NCBI GenBank assembly: GCA_050309795.1
Contig: JBNRMW010000012.1
Span: 1-64,000, forward strand
DNA: 64,000 nucleotides
DNA from: JBNRMW01 sp050309795
GTDB taxonomy: Bacteria; Bacillota_I; Bacilli_A; Erysipelotrichales; Erysipelotrichaceae
Direction: 5' to 3'
How positions within the stretch are numbered: position 1 is the stretch's first letter; every line of letters starts with the position of its first letter. The position numbers and the translations under genes are program-made. A model generated the notes under the pieces. It saw only the letters and a list, made by a program, of their open reading frames with translations, had not been told where the DNA came from and searched no databases. Below are positions 23,651-31,269 of the stretch, piece after piece.

Positions 23651-24744
23651 AAGAAAGAATCATTATTGTTGGTATTAACCAGAGTCCATATCAACAAGAC
23701 TTTGAAGAAAAAATGCAGGAACTCGTCGGGTTGGTTGAAGCGGCTGGGGCTCAAGTTGTTGGGCAAGTGACCCAAAACCTTTCCCGTACCTATCCAGCAA
23801 CCCTGATTGGCCCAGGTAAAGCGGAAGACATTGCTCAGCTGGTAATTGATCAAGAGGCGGATGGTGTGGTGTTTCTAAGCGAGCTGTCGGGTTCTCAAAT
23901 ACGTAATCTCGAAGAACTTTTGGCGACGAAAGTTTTAGATCGCACGAATCTCATCTTGGATATTTTTGCGTCTAGAGCAAGCAGTCGAGAAGGGAAGCTT
24001 CAAGTAAAATTGGCCCAACTTCAATATCGATTGCCCCGGTTAGTGGGTTATCGAAACTACCTTTCACGTTTAGGTGGTGGAATCGGAACGAGAGGACCTG
24101 GGGAACAGAAACTAGAAGTGGATCGTCGTCATATCTTAAGAGAAATTAAAAACATTCGTAAACAACTCAAGAAATCGACTCAACATCGACAACGCACACG
24201 GCGTCAACGGTTGAAATCAACTTTACCATTAGTGGCTTTAATCGGCTATACCAACGCGGGTAAATCAACGATTACCAATCAATTATTAGCACAATCTCAA
24301 CAAAGTGAAGGAAAAGAAGTGTTAACGAAGGATATGTTGTTTGCTTCGTTGGATCCATCCATTCGGCTGGTTAAAATCGATGAATCGTTCCAGTTTTTAT
24401 TGGCGGATACGGTTGGTTTTGTTTCGGATTTACCAACCTTGTTGGTGGAATCGTTCCAGTCGACTTTAGAAGAAATTGAGTATGCGGATTTGATTGTGAT
24501 TATTGTTGATGGTTCTTCCCACTTGGTGCAACATCAATTGGAAACGACGGAAGATATTTTGAACCAACTGCAGGTTGGCGATACCCCACAGTTGATTGTG
24601 TATAACAAGGCAGATTTGATGGCTGAGCTTTTGGTTCCCGAGAATGGGAAGCATCGTCTACATATTTCGGCATTAAATGATGGAGATATTCGTCTTCTGA
24701 TCGATCGCTTGCGTCTGATGCTACAAGGAGCAGAAAACAAATGA
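23647..24744 (+). CDS. hflX: GTPase HflX, apparent ATA start
   Basis: A ribosome-associated GTPase of about 365 residues that splits stalled or heat-damaged ribosomes. The N-terminal domain has LIGPGKAEDI; the linker has LGGGIGTRGPGEQKLEVDRR, the HflX hallmark. The G domain has G1 ALIGYTNAGKST, G3 LADTVGF and G4 YNKAD. The frame stays homologous upstream of the first ATG (23713): EERIIIVGINQSPYQQDFEE reads as the usual HflX N-terminus. A perfect AAAGGAG lies 8 bases before an ATA codon at 23647, which overlaps the gltX stop (ATAG). So translation probably starts at ATA or, less efficiently, at ATG 23713. Confidence 0.9.
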   Translation: MEERIIIVGINQSPYQQDFEEKMQELVGLVEAAGAQVVGQVTQNLSRTYPATLIGPGKAEDIAQLVIDQEADGVVFLSELSGSQIRNLEELLATKVLDRTNLILDIFASRASSREGKLQVKLAQLQYRLPRLVGYRNYLSRLGGGIGTRGPGEQKLEVDRRHILREIKNIRKQLKKSTQHRQRTRRQRLKSTLPLVALIGYTNAGKSTITNQLLAQSQQSEGKEVLTKDMLFASLDPSIRLVKIDESFQFLLADTVGFVSDLPTLLVESFQSTLEEIEYADLIVIIVDGSSHLVQHQLETTEDILNQLQVGDTPQLIVYNKADLMAELLVPENGKHRLHISALNDGDIRLLIDRLRLMLQGAENK

Positions 24745-25259
24745 ATTCTTTAAACGCCCTTCAATCTCAACGGCTAATATTGCGTCCAGTGACTTTAACG
24801 GATGCTAAAGAGGTCTATCGCCATTTTAATGCGGATATTATTGAGTATATGTACCCAGCGGTTAATAAGAATCTTCAAGCGACCCGCGAAGTTATCCAGG
24901 GCATGATCAAGAAAATGAACGCCCATCAAGAAGAAGTTTATGCCATCTTAAAGTTGGAGTCCTTGGAATTTATCGGCTTAGCAGGTTTGCATGATTTGGA
25001 AAGTGATCAGTCAGAAATTGGGATATGGACAAAGAAAGCAGCCCATGGCCATCATTACGGTCGGGAAGCGGTTCAATTATTAATGGAACGAGCGAAGCAG
25101 TTAGGGTTGAAGACGGTAATTTATCCAGTGGATTATCGAAATCTTGCGAGTTGTAAAATACCCCAATCTTTTGGTGGGGTGATCGTTGGCGAAAGAGAAA
25201 CGGTCACCACGAAGGATGACCGAATATTGTTTATTGATACGTATGAAATAAATCTATAA
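24741..25259 (+). CDS. RimJ/RimL-type GNAT acetyltransferase
   Basis: A 172-residue acetyltransferase. It begins LNALQSQRLILRPVTLTDAK, the standard start of RimJ/RimL-like proteins. It has EIGIWTKKAAHGHHYGREAV at about 92-112, where the acetyl-CoA motif lies (GHHYGREA instead of GxGxGxEA), and a weakened Asn region (YRNLASCKIPQSFG). The gene overlaps hflX by four bases (ATGA), the last gene of the unit before a shared terminator. Its substrate is unknown. Confidence 0.85.
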   Translation: MNSLNALQSQRLILRPVTLTDAKEVYRHFNADIIEYMYPAVNKNLQATREVIQGMIKKMNAHQEEVYAILKLESLEFIGLAGLHDLESDQSEIGIWTKKAAHGHHYGREAVQLLMERAKQLGLKTVIYPVDYRNLASCKIPQSFGGVIVGERETVTTKDDRILFIDTYEINL

Positions 25260-25260
25260 G

Positions 25261-25293
25261 AAAAACGATTTCAAATCACGAAATCGTTTTTTT
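25261..25293. terminator. Bidirectional terminator between GNAT and ZIP genes
   Basis: AAAACGATTTC (25262-25272) and GAAATCGTTTT (25280-25290) with A-rich left and T-rich right flanks. It serves the plus-strand gltX-hflX unit and, read from the other side, the ZIP gene, whose stop codon abuts it. Confidence 0.9.
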
Positions 25294-26071
25294 ATCCTAA
25301 AGCTACATCAAGGACCATCATTAAAATAAAGCCAACCGCAAAGCCAATGGTCGTGGCGTTGCTGTGAGGTCCGGTTTGAGCATCGGGAATTAATTCCTCG
25401 ACAACGACATAGAGCATCGCTCCAGCCGCAAAAGCCAAAACATACGGTAAAATCGGTTCGACCAGACTGGTTAAACCAATGGCTATTAAAGCCGCAATTG
25501 GTTCGACAATGCCCGATAAAGCCCCATAGACAAAGGATTTCCATTTTCCAATGCGTTGAGCAATGGGCATCGAAACAATCGCTCCTTCGGGAAAGTTTTG
25601 TAAAGCTATCCCTGTGGCTAAGACCATCACACTCGCAATGGAAATGGACGTGATCCCGGATAGGTATCCAGCGACCACGACGCCAACCGCCATCCCTTCG
25701 GGGATATTGTGTAAGGTTACCGCAAAAATGAGCATGGTCGATTTCTTCAAATCGGAATCCATCCCTTCCGGTTTGGTAGAGGTTGGATGTAAATGTGGAA
25801 TGAGACTATCTAAGATTAATAAAAAGCCAAACCCAAGGGCTAGGCCGACGGCAGCAGGGAACCACTGGTGCTTCATGGTGGTCATATCAATGGCGGGCAT
25901 AATCAACGACCAAACCGAGGCAGCAACCATAACGCCACTAGCAAATCCGAGTAAGGCCTTTTGAACGTTATCGTTTATTTTATCTTTAATCAAGAAAACC
26001 ATGGCAGCACCGAGCACGGTTCCGATAAAAGGGATTAGGATGCTATAAGTAATTTGAAACTGTTGGCTCAC
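25292..26071 (-). CDS. ZIP family metal transporter
   Basis: A 259-residue membrane protein with eight hydrophobic segments, like the ZIP/ZupT family that takes up zinc or other divalent metals. The metal-binding helix IV motif HNIPEGMAVGV and helix V motif LQNFPEGAIVSMPI are clear (about residues 120-165). The loop between spans III and IV is His-containing (PHLHPT) as usual. Single gene convergent with the gltX unit. Metal choice cannot be read. Confidence 0.92.
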   Translation of the reverse strand: MSQQFQITYSILIPFIGTVLGAAMVFLIKDKINDNVQKALLGFASGVMVAASVWSLIMPAIDMTTMKHQWFPAAVGLALGFGFLLILDSLIPHLHPTSTKPEGMDSDLKKSTMLIFAVTLHNIPEGMAVGVVVAGYLSGITSISIASVMVLATGIALQNFPEGAIVSMPIAQRIGKWKSFVYGALSGIVEPIAALIAIGLTSLVEPILPYVLAFAAGAMLYVVVEELIPDAQTGPHSNATTIGFAVGFILMMVLDVALG

Positions 26072-26232
26072 GTTTTTCCTTCTTTCTCTTTTAGGACATT
26101 ATAGCAAATTTTTTATGTTTAGGCAGATAGACTAAAACTAAATTAAAGCTTTATTGTCTTTACAGCAAATACATTAAAAATCAAGAACCGCAAGTATCTT
26201 CTCTGAATTTATATAGAACGGTGAGATGTTCC

Positions 26233-26708
26233 TTACTCCTTGGTGACTTTGATGGTATAAGGTACTAAACCAGGGAAGAAAATGGTTATGAAGATGTAAA
26301 CACCTATAAATACGATGAATAAAAAATAACCTAAATGACTTTTCTTTTTGAAAGGTTTATCAATAAAAGAGGCAAAAAAACAAAGAGCGAAATAGGTCCA
26401 AAGAATAAAACGGATAAAACACTTAGAAAGGCCACAAGTACTTGGTATAGTGCGGTGTCTGGAAAAAACAATCTTGGCGGGTTTTGGTTCTCTTGGTTTT
26501 CTGTTTCCATATTTCCATTTGTAAAATAGTTTAGTTCAACATGATATAAATCGGCTATTTTTTGCAAGGAAAGGATATCGGGCTTACTCGTATTGGTTTC
26601 CCATTTGGAAATGACTTGACGTGAAATGTTCAGTTTTTGAGCTAATGTCTCCTGGGTGTCATTATTTTGTATTCTGATTTTTTTAAGCCTTGTACCTAGA
26701 TAATCCAT
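26233..26708 (-). pseudogene. XRE-type regulator with membrane tail, frameshifted at an A7 tract
   Basis: The frame from 26708 gives an N-terminal helix-turn-helix (KIRIQNNDTQETLAQKLN, then ISRQVISKWETNTSKPDI) at residues 5-60 and one membrane span (about 85-120), closing after 125 codons at 26331. A one-base shift at the run of seven A (26374-26380, plus strand) joins it to FASFIDKPFKKKSHLGYFLF, then IVFIGVYIFITIFFPGLVPY and a stop at 26233, which looks like the missing second span. The short form may still work as a DNA-binding membrane regulator. Start ATG follows GGAGG. It is divergent from a small-gene pair across a palindrome. Confidence 0.6.
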
Positions 26709-26762
26709 TTTTTACCTCCAATCTATATCTTAATGACAATATTATAGAAGAGAGGGAAAAAT

Positions 26763-26777
26763 GTAACGAATCGTTAC
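26763..26777. promoter_or_regulatory. Operator-like palindrome between divergent genes
   Basis: GTAACG AAT CGTTAC, a perfect 6-3-6 inverted repeat. It lies about 17 bases upstream of a minus-strand TATAAT (26741-26746) of the XRE gene, and about 20 bases before a plus-strand TATAAT near 26800. It is a good candidate site for autoregulation by the XRE protein. Confidence 0.5.
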
Positions 26778-26850
26778 GCGATATTTCAGTGTTTTACCCT
26801 ATAATCTATACAAGAAAACATTTTGTCTCGTAGATAAAAGGGGGGGTACA

Positions 26851-27369
26851 ATGAAAAACATTTTGATCACGCAACTTATGATGTTCGTAGGATCAAGGGT
26901 ATCGACCACTCACCCGGTTGAGATTTATAATTCGTTGATTAGGAGAGATGAAATCATAATGACAGAAAACCAAGCAATATTTGATTTAGAACGTTTGAGA
27001 AAACAGGAGTCAAAGACAGTGGTCTCCTACTTTGGCGATAAAGCCACAATCACCGTTGAAAAAGAGGATATCAACGACAATACTCGAGATATGAAATCAA
27101 TAAATGATCGCACTTATACCATTTCATATTCCACATTAACCGAAAACATTTCTTGCAAGATTGACATAATAAATAATTTAATCACTCAAGTTCACTCGCG
27201 CTCTTATTCGGTATTTGGATATTTTGTGAATTCTACGGACCTAAAGCGTGTTAGTAATAAGCGTGCTTCGTATGTACTTAATTGTCGTCTGTTGATTCGC
27301 AGTTGGACATATAGTTTAAATTCGACAATCACAAATTCAAACGAGTTATTGATTAGCTTTAATAAATAG
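26851..27369 (+). CDS. Hypothetical protein, 172 residues
   Basis: I do not recognise this protein with confidence. It starts weakly hydrophobic (MKNILITQLMMFVGS) but lacks a proper signal core, then is polar and beta-rich with a pattern of short strands (KTVVSYFGDKATITVEKED, RTYTISYSTLTENISCKID). The C-terminus again alternates hydrophobic and polar residues. Small secreted beta proteins such as DUF5626 have a similar size and look. An internal ATG near 26960 has a better ribosome site (AGGAGAG), so the real protein may be about 136 residues. It is followed closely by another small gene and shares a divergent control region with the XRE gene. Confidence 0.45.
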   Translation: MKNILITQLMMFVGSRVSTTHPVEIYNSLIRRDEIIMTENQAIFDLERLRKQESKTVVSYFGDKATITVEKEDINDNTRDMKSINDRTYTISYSTLTENISCKIDIINNLITQVHSRSYSVFGYFVNSTDLKRVSNKRASYVLNCRLLIRSWTYSLNSTITNSNELLISFNK

Positions 27370-27393
27370 AAACATATAGAAAGGAGGTAAATT

Positions 27394-27642
27394 ATGAGTT
27401 AAAAGAAAACAAGAAATCTTTTTATGGGGGGATTATTAATATCCTTTAGTTTGTTCTTATCACAGCCAGTTCATTCCTTTGGAGTAGGGTCTCTCGTTAG
27501 TGGACCACATACTCTTTCCGATTATTATGCGCGTTGGCTTGGTGCTTTTTATGACTTAGTAGAATCCGTTCAACTCATACCTTTAGTGATTGGTGTTGTT
27601 TTGTTGTTTGTTAAAACGGAGGAGGAATTCAAACTATTATAG
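27394..27642 (+). pseudogene. Small secreted/membrane protein gene with stop at codon 3
   Basis: A strong ribosome site (AAAGGAGG) precedes ATG at 27394, but codon 3 is TAA. The same frame goes on as KKTRNLFMGGLLISFSLFLS with QPVHSFG next, a textbook signal peptide, then a short loop and a second hydrophobic span (LIPLVIGVVLLFV), ending at 27642. The intact product would be about 82 residues. Either the gene is newly dead through one base (AAA to TAA), or translation restarts at ATG 27424, which has no ribosome site. Function unknown. Confidence 0.5.
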
Positions 27643-27667
27643 ATTCTTTTACATCGACGTAAATATA

Positions 27668-27712
27668 AAAAATCGTCAACAGAGTATTTTAACTCGCTGA
27701 CGATTTCTTTTA
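27668..27712 (+). terminator. Terminator after the small secreted-protein gene
   Basis: AAATCGTCA (27670-27678) and TGACGATTT (27698-27706), with GAGT/ACTC pairing inside, then CTTTT. It can also work for the aldolase gene on the other strand. Confidence 0.8.
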
Positions 27713-27759
27713 ATATTCTTTTGTTTCCTGAATGTCAAGGTTCCCAAGGGAGCTTTGGA

Positions 27760-28647
27760 TTATGTAATCGACGCTTGGTAAATCGAAGTGACCGATTCAT
27801 TCAGGAGTTGGTCGAAGTCCTCTTTGCTCTGATGAACTTGTAAACCTTCGCTGAGGGCTCTTGAGAAAGAAGCAATTAACTTTGGATTTCGAGCTAACAA
27901 CGCATTGGCTTCTTCACGACTATAACCACCCGAAAGAGCCACCACACGGATAACTGCCGGATGGTCAATAATTGGTTGGTAGAGATTGTCTTTACTTGGA
28001 ATGGTGAGCTTAAACATCAATTTGAGTTCTGGGTCCTGTGTTTTTAAATGGGCCATGATTTCTTCCAGTAAGATAGTTTCAATCTCTGCCTTGTCTTTGG
28101 CGTGAATGTTGACTTCTGGTTCGAGAATCGGTACCAAACCCGCTTTGGCGATCTGATTTCCAATCTCAAATTGTTGTTGGACAATCGCTTTGATGCCTTC
28201 TGGATGGGCCTGGTGGATGACGGAGCGCATTTTGGTTCCGAAAATATTTCGGTTTCTCGCGCGTTTTAGAAGATCGTCTAGGGTGTCGATTTCCTTCATT
28301 AACTGCACCCCATTTTCCTTATCTTTGAGTCCTTTATCGACTTTTAGAAAAGGGAGGATATGTTTAACATTCCATAGATAGTCGGCGCTGTATTGATTTT
28401 CAATCTGCCGATCCATGGTTTGTTCAAACAGGATAGCTCCGAGGATGTGTTTCGCATCGAAACTTGGAGAGGTGATGATTCGTGTCCGCATTTCATGGAC
28501 TAAATCAAACATCTGGTCTTCATTGTGATACTGGTCTTCGTCGATGCCATAGGCTTTGAGGGCTTTGGGCGTGCTTCCACCACTTTGGTCTAGGGCAGCA
28601 ATAAAACCAGGATCGTTGGTCATGCGGTCTAATTGTTGTTGATTCAT
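27760..28647 (-). CDS. fda: Class I fructose-bisphosphate aldolase
   Basis: A 295-residue Schiff-base aldolase that splits fructose-1,6-bisphosphate into dihydroxyacetone phosphate and glyceraldehyde-3-phosphate. Motifs: FIAALDQSGGSTPKALKAYG at about 15-34, ILFEQTMDR at about 72-80, FLKVDKGL at about 100-107, LVPILEPEVNIH at about 171-182 and LMFKLTIPS at about 209-217 with the expected Lys, and VVALSGGYSREEAN. The start follows AAAGGAG. It lies next to an aga-type locus and might also cope with tagatose-1,6-bisphosphate, which class I enzymes of this type often do; that is inference. Confidence 0.93.
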   Translation of the reverse strand: MNQQQLDRMTNDPGFIAALDQSGGSTPKALKAYGIDEDQYHNEDQMFDLVHEMRTRIITSPSFDAKHILGAILFEQTMDRQIENQYSADYLWNVKHILPFLKVDKGLKDKENGVQLMKEIDTLDDLLKRARNRNIFGTKMRSVIHQAHPEGIKAIVQQQFEIGNQIAKAGLVPILEPEVNIHAKDKAEIETILLEEIMAHLKTQDPELKLMFKLTIPSKDNLYQPIIDHPAVIRVVALSGGYSREEANALLARNPKLIASFSRALSEGLQVHQSKEDFDQLLNESVTSIYQASIT

Positions 28648-28701
28648 ACGATTCTCCTTTCGTTTTCTTTACTTTTATTATAAACCTTTTTAAAGGGATA
28701 T

Positions 28702-28733
28702 AAAAAAACAAAGACTAGATGGTCTCTGTTTTA
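28702..28733 (-). terminator. Terminator of the membrane protein gene at 28747-29247
   Basis: On the minus strand ACAGAGAC, loop CATCTA, GTCTTTGT (one G-U), followed by a T run (the A7 at 28702-28708). Confidence 0.75.
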
Positions 28734-28746
28734 AGAAAAATGGATA

Positions 28747-29247
28747 TTATTTCTTGCGGTCGATGACTTCAAAGATGGAGCGAATGCCCAGATAAATGGA
28801 GAAAAGTCCAAAGGCAACGACGAGAATTTGTGATAGCTGGTCCTTAGAATCCGTGATACCTAAATAAACCAGTAAAGCTCCGGCGATTAAATAGACAAAG
28901 AGTTTAATCCAGAGCATGGTATCCGTTAGTTCTTTTGCGGGGACACGGTTTTGTTGGATATCGTATTTCTTTAAGATATTTAAAGACGGAATGATCTGTT
29001 TCCGTAAAATATATTCAAAAACAACGAAAGCTAAGACGCCCATAAAAATACCCAGGGGATAATTTTTTGTAATAACACCAAATAAGGCTCCAACCGAAAT
29101 AGCGACTGGAACGCGTTGATGGAAGGCATTGACTTTCTTAAATTCGCTATTGGGGACTAAACGGGGGGTATTGGTTTTGGTTTCCAAATAAATATGTCGT
29201 CCGGCTTTGTCTTGGTATAATTCATTGAAATGAAAAAATTTGTTCAT
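28747..29247 (-). CDS. Hypothetical membrane protein, 166 residues
   Basis: No family recognised. The N-terminal 40 residues are polar (FHFNELYQDKAGRHIYLETK), followed by two hydrophobic segments at about 45-85, a charged loop, and two more at about 115-158. I place the start at ATG 29247 (MNKFFHFNEL) because GAGAGG lies 7 bases before; an upstream ATG at 29262 would include the ribosome site. The predicted topology is four spans with both ends inside. It is monocistronic. Confidence 0.6.
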   Translation of the reverse strand: MNKFFHFNELYQDKAGRHIYLETKTNTPRLVPNSEFKKVNAFHQRVPVAISVGALFGVITKNYPLGIFMGVLAFVVFEYILRKQIIPSLNILKKYDIQQNRVPAKELTDTMLWIKLFVYLIAGALLVYLGITDSKDQLSQILVVAFGLFSIYLGIRSIFEVIDRKK

Positions 29248-29355
29248 AGTAAAACCTCTCACTGTCTATTTTAATTATAAAAAAGTCCAAAGTAAAGTAG
29301 AATATGGGGAAAAACTAAACAAATAGCGTTATAATAGAAGCGATAGGAGGATATT

Positions 29356-30507
29356 ATGGTTTTTAATTTGGATAAACAGGCTTTACAAGATATCGGTGCG
29401 GTGCACACGGTATCAGAGATTTTACAACAACCAACGACGTGGTTGAAAACATTTGAATTAGTCAAAGGTTTAAGAGTTGAGATTGAAGCGTTCATTGATG
29501 AACTTACGAGTCATGGCGATTTTCGCATTATATTTACGGGTGCAGGGACGTCAGAATTTGTTGGCAACTCGTTAGTGGATCATTTCCGAAAGCTTTATGG
29601 TAATAAAGTGGAATCGATTGCGTCGACGTCGATTGTGTCTCAACCAGATTTATATTTCAGCAAGCAGTTACCGACGATGCTTGTCTCGTTTGCGCGTTCG
29701 GGTAATTCGCCAGAGTCGATGGGTGCCGTTTATCAAGCGGAAACCATTTGTGATCACTTATATCATTTAGTTATTACATGTAATGACCAAGGACAATTGG
29801 CCCAATTTAAATCGGAGAAATCTAAGTTATTGGCAATTAATTTACCACCCGAAACCAATGACCAATCGCTCGCGATGACATCGTCGTTTTCGAATATGTA
29901 CTTAGCTGCTTATTTGGCTTTAAATATTGAACGCTTAGACGCCTTGTATCCACAAGTGAGTTTACTCGTGAGTGAGGCGAATAATTTCTTCTCGGTTTCA
30001 ACGCCGATTTTAGAAGAATTTATGAATCAACATACCTATAGTCGGGTCGTTTATTTAGGATCTAATTACTTTAAAGGGATTGCTCAAGAATGTGCTCTAA
30101 AGATGTTGGAGTTGACTTCTGGTCAGGTAGCAACGTTTTATGACACGGGTCTAGGTTTTAGACATGGGCCGAAGTCGTTTTTAAACGATTCAACTTTGAC
30201 AGTTCTCTTTACCTCGGGTCGCGACTATCCGTCTTTATATGAACATGATTTATTTAAACAACTACCGAAGGATGTCTTGGTCTTTGATAATGGCGTTCAT
30301 GAGCTGTATGAAGCGGCTTCATTACGCTTTGTTTACGATAAAGTTTTAGACGATGGGTTCGCTGGGTTGATGTATCTACTAGCTGGCCAAGTGTTGGGTG
30401 TACTTAGTAGTTTGAAGGCAGGTTTAAAACCAGATAGTCCTTCACCAAGTGGTTTAATTAGTCGAGTAGTCCAAGGGGTTACTCTGTATGAATACGAAGG
30501 AGAATAA
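29356..30507 (+). CDS. agaS: SIS-domain sugar isomerase/deaminase (AgaS-like)
   Basis: A 383-residue protein with two SIS domains, like AgaS, which converts galactosamine-6-phosphate to tagatose-6-phosphate plus ammonia. The first SIS domain has IIFTGAGTSEFVGNSL at about 58-73 and VSFARSGNSPE at about 110-120. The second has RVVYLGSNYFKGIAQECALK at about 226-245 and the Glu/His-rich region FRHGPKSFL at about 270. A promoter -10 TATAAT is at 29330-29335; AGGAGG precedes the ATG by 5 bases. It heads an operon with an EIIA, a YajC-like protein and a GatZ/KbaZ protein, as expected for N-acetylgalactosamine or galactosamine use. Confidence 0.9.
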   Translation: MVFNLDKQALQDIGAVHTVSEILQQPTTWLKTFELVKGLRVEIEAFIDELTSHGDFRIIFTGAGTSEFVGNSLVDHFRKLYGNKVESIASTSIVSQPDLYFSKQLPTMLVSFARSGNSPESMGAVYQAETICDHLYHLVITCNDQGQLAQFKSEKSKLLAINLPPETNDQSLAMTSSFSNMYLAAYLALNIERLDALYPQVSLLVSEANNFFSVSTPILEEFMNQHTYSRVVYLGSNYFKGIAQECALKMLELTSGQVATFYDTGLGFRHGPKSFLNDSTLTVLFTSGRDYPSLYEHDLFKQLPKDVLVFDNGVHELYEAASLRFVYDKVLDDGFAGLMYLLAGQVLGVLSSLKAGLKPDSPSPSGLISRVVQGVTLYEYEGE

Positions 30508-30510
30508 AGT

Positions 30511-30963
30511 ATGAGTAAAGGAATTATTGTTTGTGGGCATGGTCAATTTGGTGTGGGTTTAACCCATAGTCTAGAAATGATTGCTGGTAAGCAAAGTGAT
30601 TATGAAGTGGTGATTTTTAGCGAAGATGCACCCTTTGAAACGTTGAGTGAAGACTTAATTGCAGCGAAAGGGCGTTTATTAGAAACAACGCAGGGCGTGG
30701 TGTTTTGTTGTGACTTGCTTGGAGGTAGTCCGTTTAAAGCCGCAATGAACATCGCCAACGAAGACGATCGATGTGCGGTCGTGGTTGGCACCAACCTCCC
30801 ATTACTTCTAGATCTGGCTTTATCTAGAGGAATGAATGAAGAGGAAAGTGTAGAAGAGTTGGCACAGCGGGTCATTGAGTCTGGTAAAGAAGGTTTGATG
30901 TTTGTTCCGAAAATCGTCACGGATGAGGTCGAAGACGATCACGATTTTGAGGGAGGCATCTAA
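30511..30963 (+). CDS. agaF: PTS subunit IIA, mannose family (AgaF-like)
   Basis: A 150-residue EIIA of the mannose family. The phospho-site is in IIVCGHGQFGVGL (His10), and the active-site region DLLGGSPFKAAM at about 69-80 matches the family. It begins only three bases after agaS and its stop overlaps the start of the YajC-like gene. Its partner EIIB, EIIC and EIID genes are 1.8 kb downstream in a separate unit. Confidence 0.92.
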   Translation: MSKGIIVCGHGQFGVGLTHSLEMIAGKQSDYEVVIFSEDAPFETLSEDLIAAKGRLLETTQGVVFCCDLLGGSPFKAAMNIANEDDRCAVVVGTNLPLLLDLALSRGMNEEESVEELAQRVIESGKEGLMFVPKIVTDEVEDDHDFEGGI

Positions 30964-31262
30964 TGGCGTTGGTCTTAAGCGGTTTTTGGCCAAATGTCTT
31001 TGCTTCGGCGGTAGCTATTTTAGCAATGATTGCTATTTTCGGAGTTTTGTTTGGCATCAAAAATTATGGAACTATGAAAAAACGCCGTGAACATTTCCAA
31101 TCTTTACATCAAGATTTGAAGCCAGGAAAAAAAGTTGAATTTTCAAATGGTTTACGGGGAACCGTTAAACGTGTTGGAGATGCGACGGTCGATATTGAAG
31201 TGAAATCCGGGGTAGTGATTGAAGTAAGTCGCTATGCCATATCAAATATAATAGGAGAATAA
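30963..31262 (+). CDS. YajC-like membrane protein
   Basis: A 99-residue protein with one N-terminal membrane span (about residues 8-34) and a cytosolic part reading LKPGKKVEFSNGLRGTVKRV, then IEVKSGVVIEVSRYAI, which is the YajC fold (PGxxV..xGxxGxV). YajC normally joins the SecDF translocon. Here the gene sits inside an amino sugar PTS operon, overlapping the EIIA gene. Similar yajC copies lie in hyaluronate PTS operons of streptococci as I recall, so this is probably a dedicated paralogue linked to the PTS membrane complex rather than the housekeeping copy. Confidence 0.8.
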   Translation: MALVLSGFWPNVFASAVAILAMIAIFGVLFGIKNYGTMKKRREHFQSLHQDLKPGKKVEFSNGLRGTVKRVGDATVDIEVKSGVVIEVSRYAISNIIGE

Positions 31263-31269
31263 AGATATT

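Noticed and set aside
25563..25964. A 133-codon frame on the plus strand opposite the ZIP gene
   Set aside because: It is antisense to a clear membrane transporter gene, has low-complexity composition typical of such mirrors and no ribosome site.
27394..27402. Stop codon read through as selenocysteine or pyrrolysine
   Set aside because: The codon is TAA, which is used for neither, and no suitable structure is seen after it.
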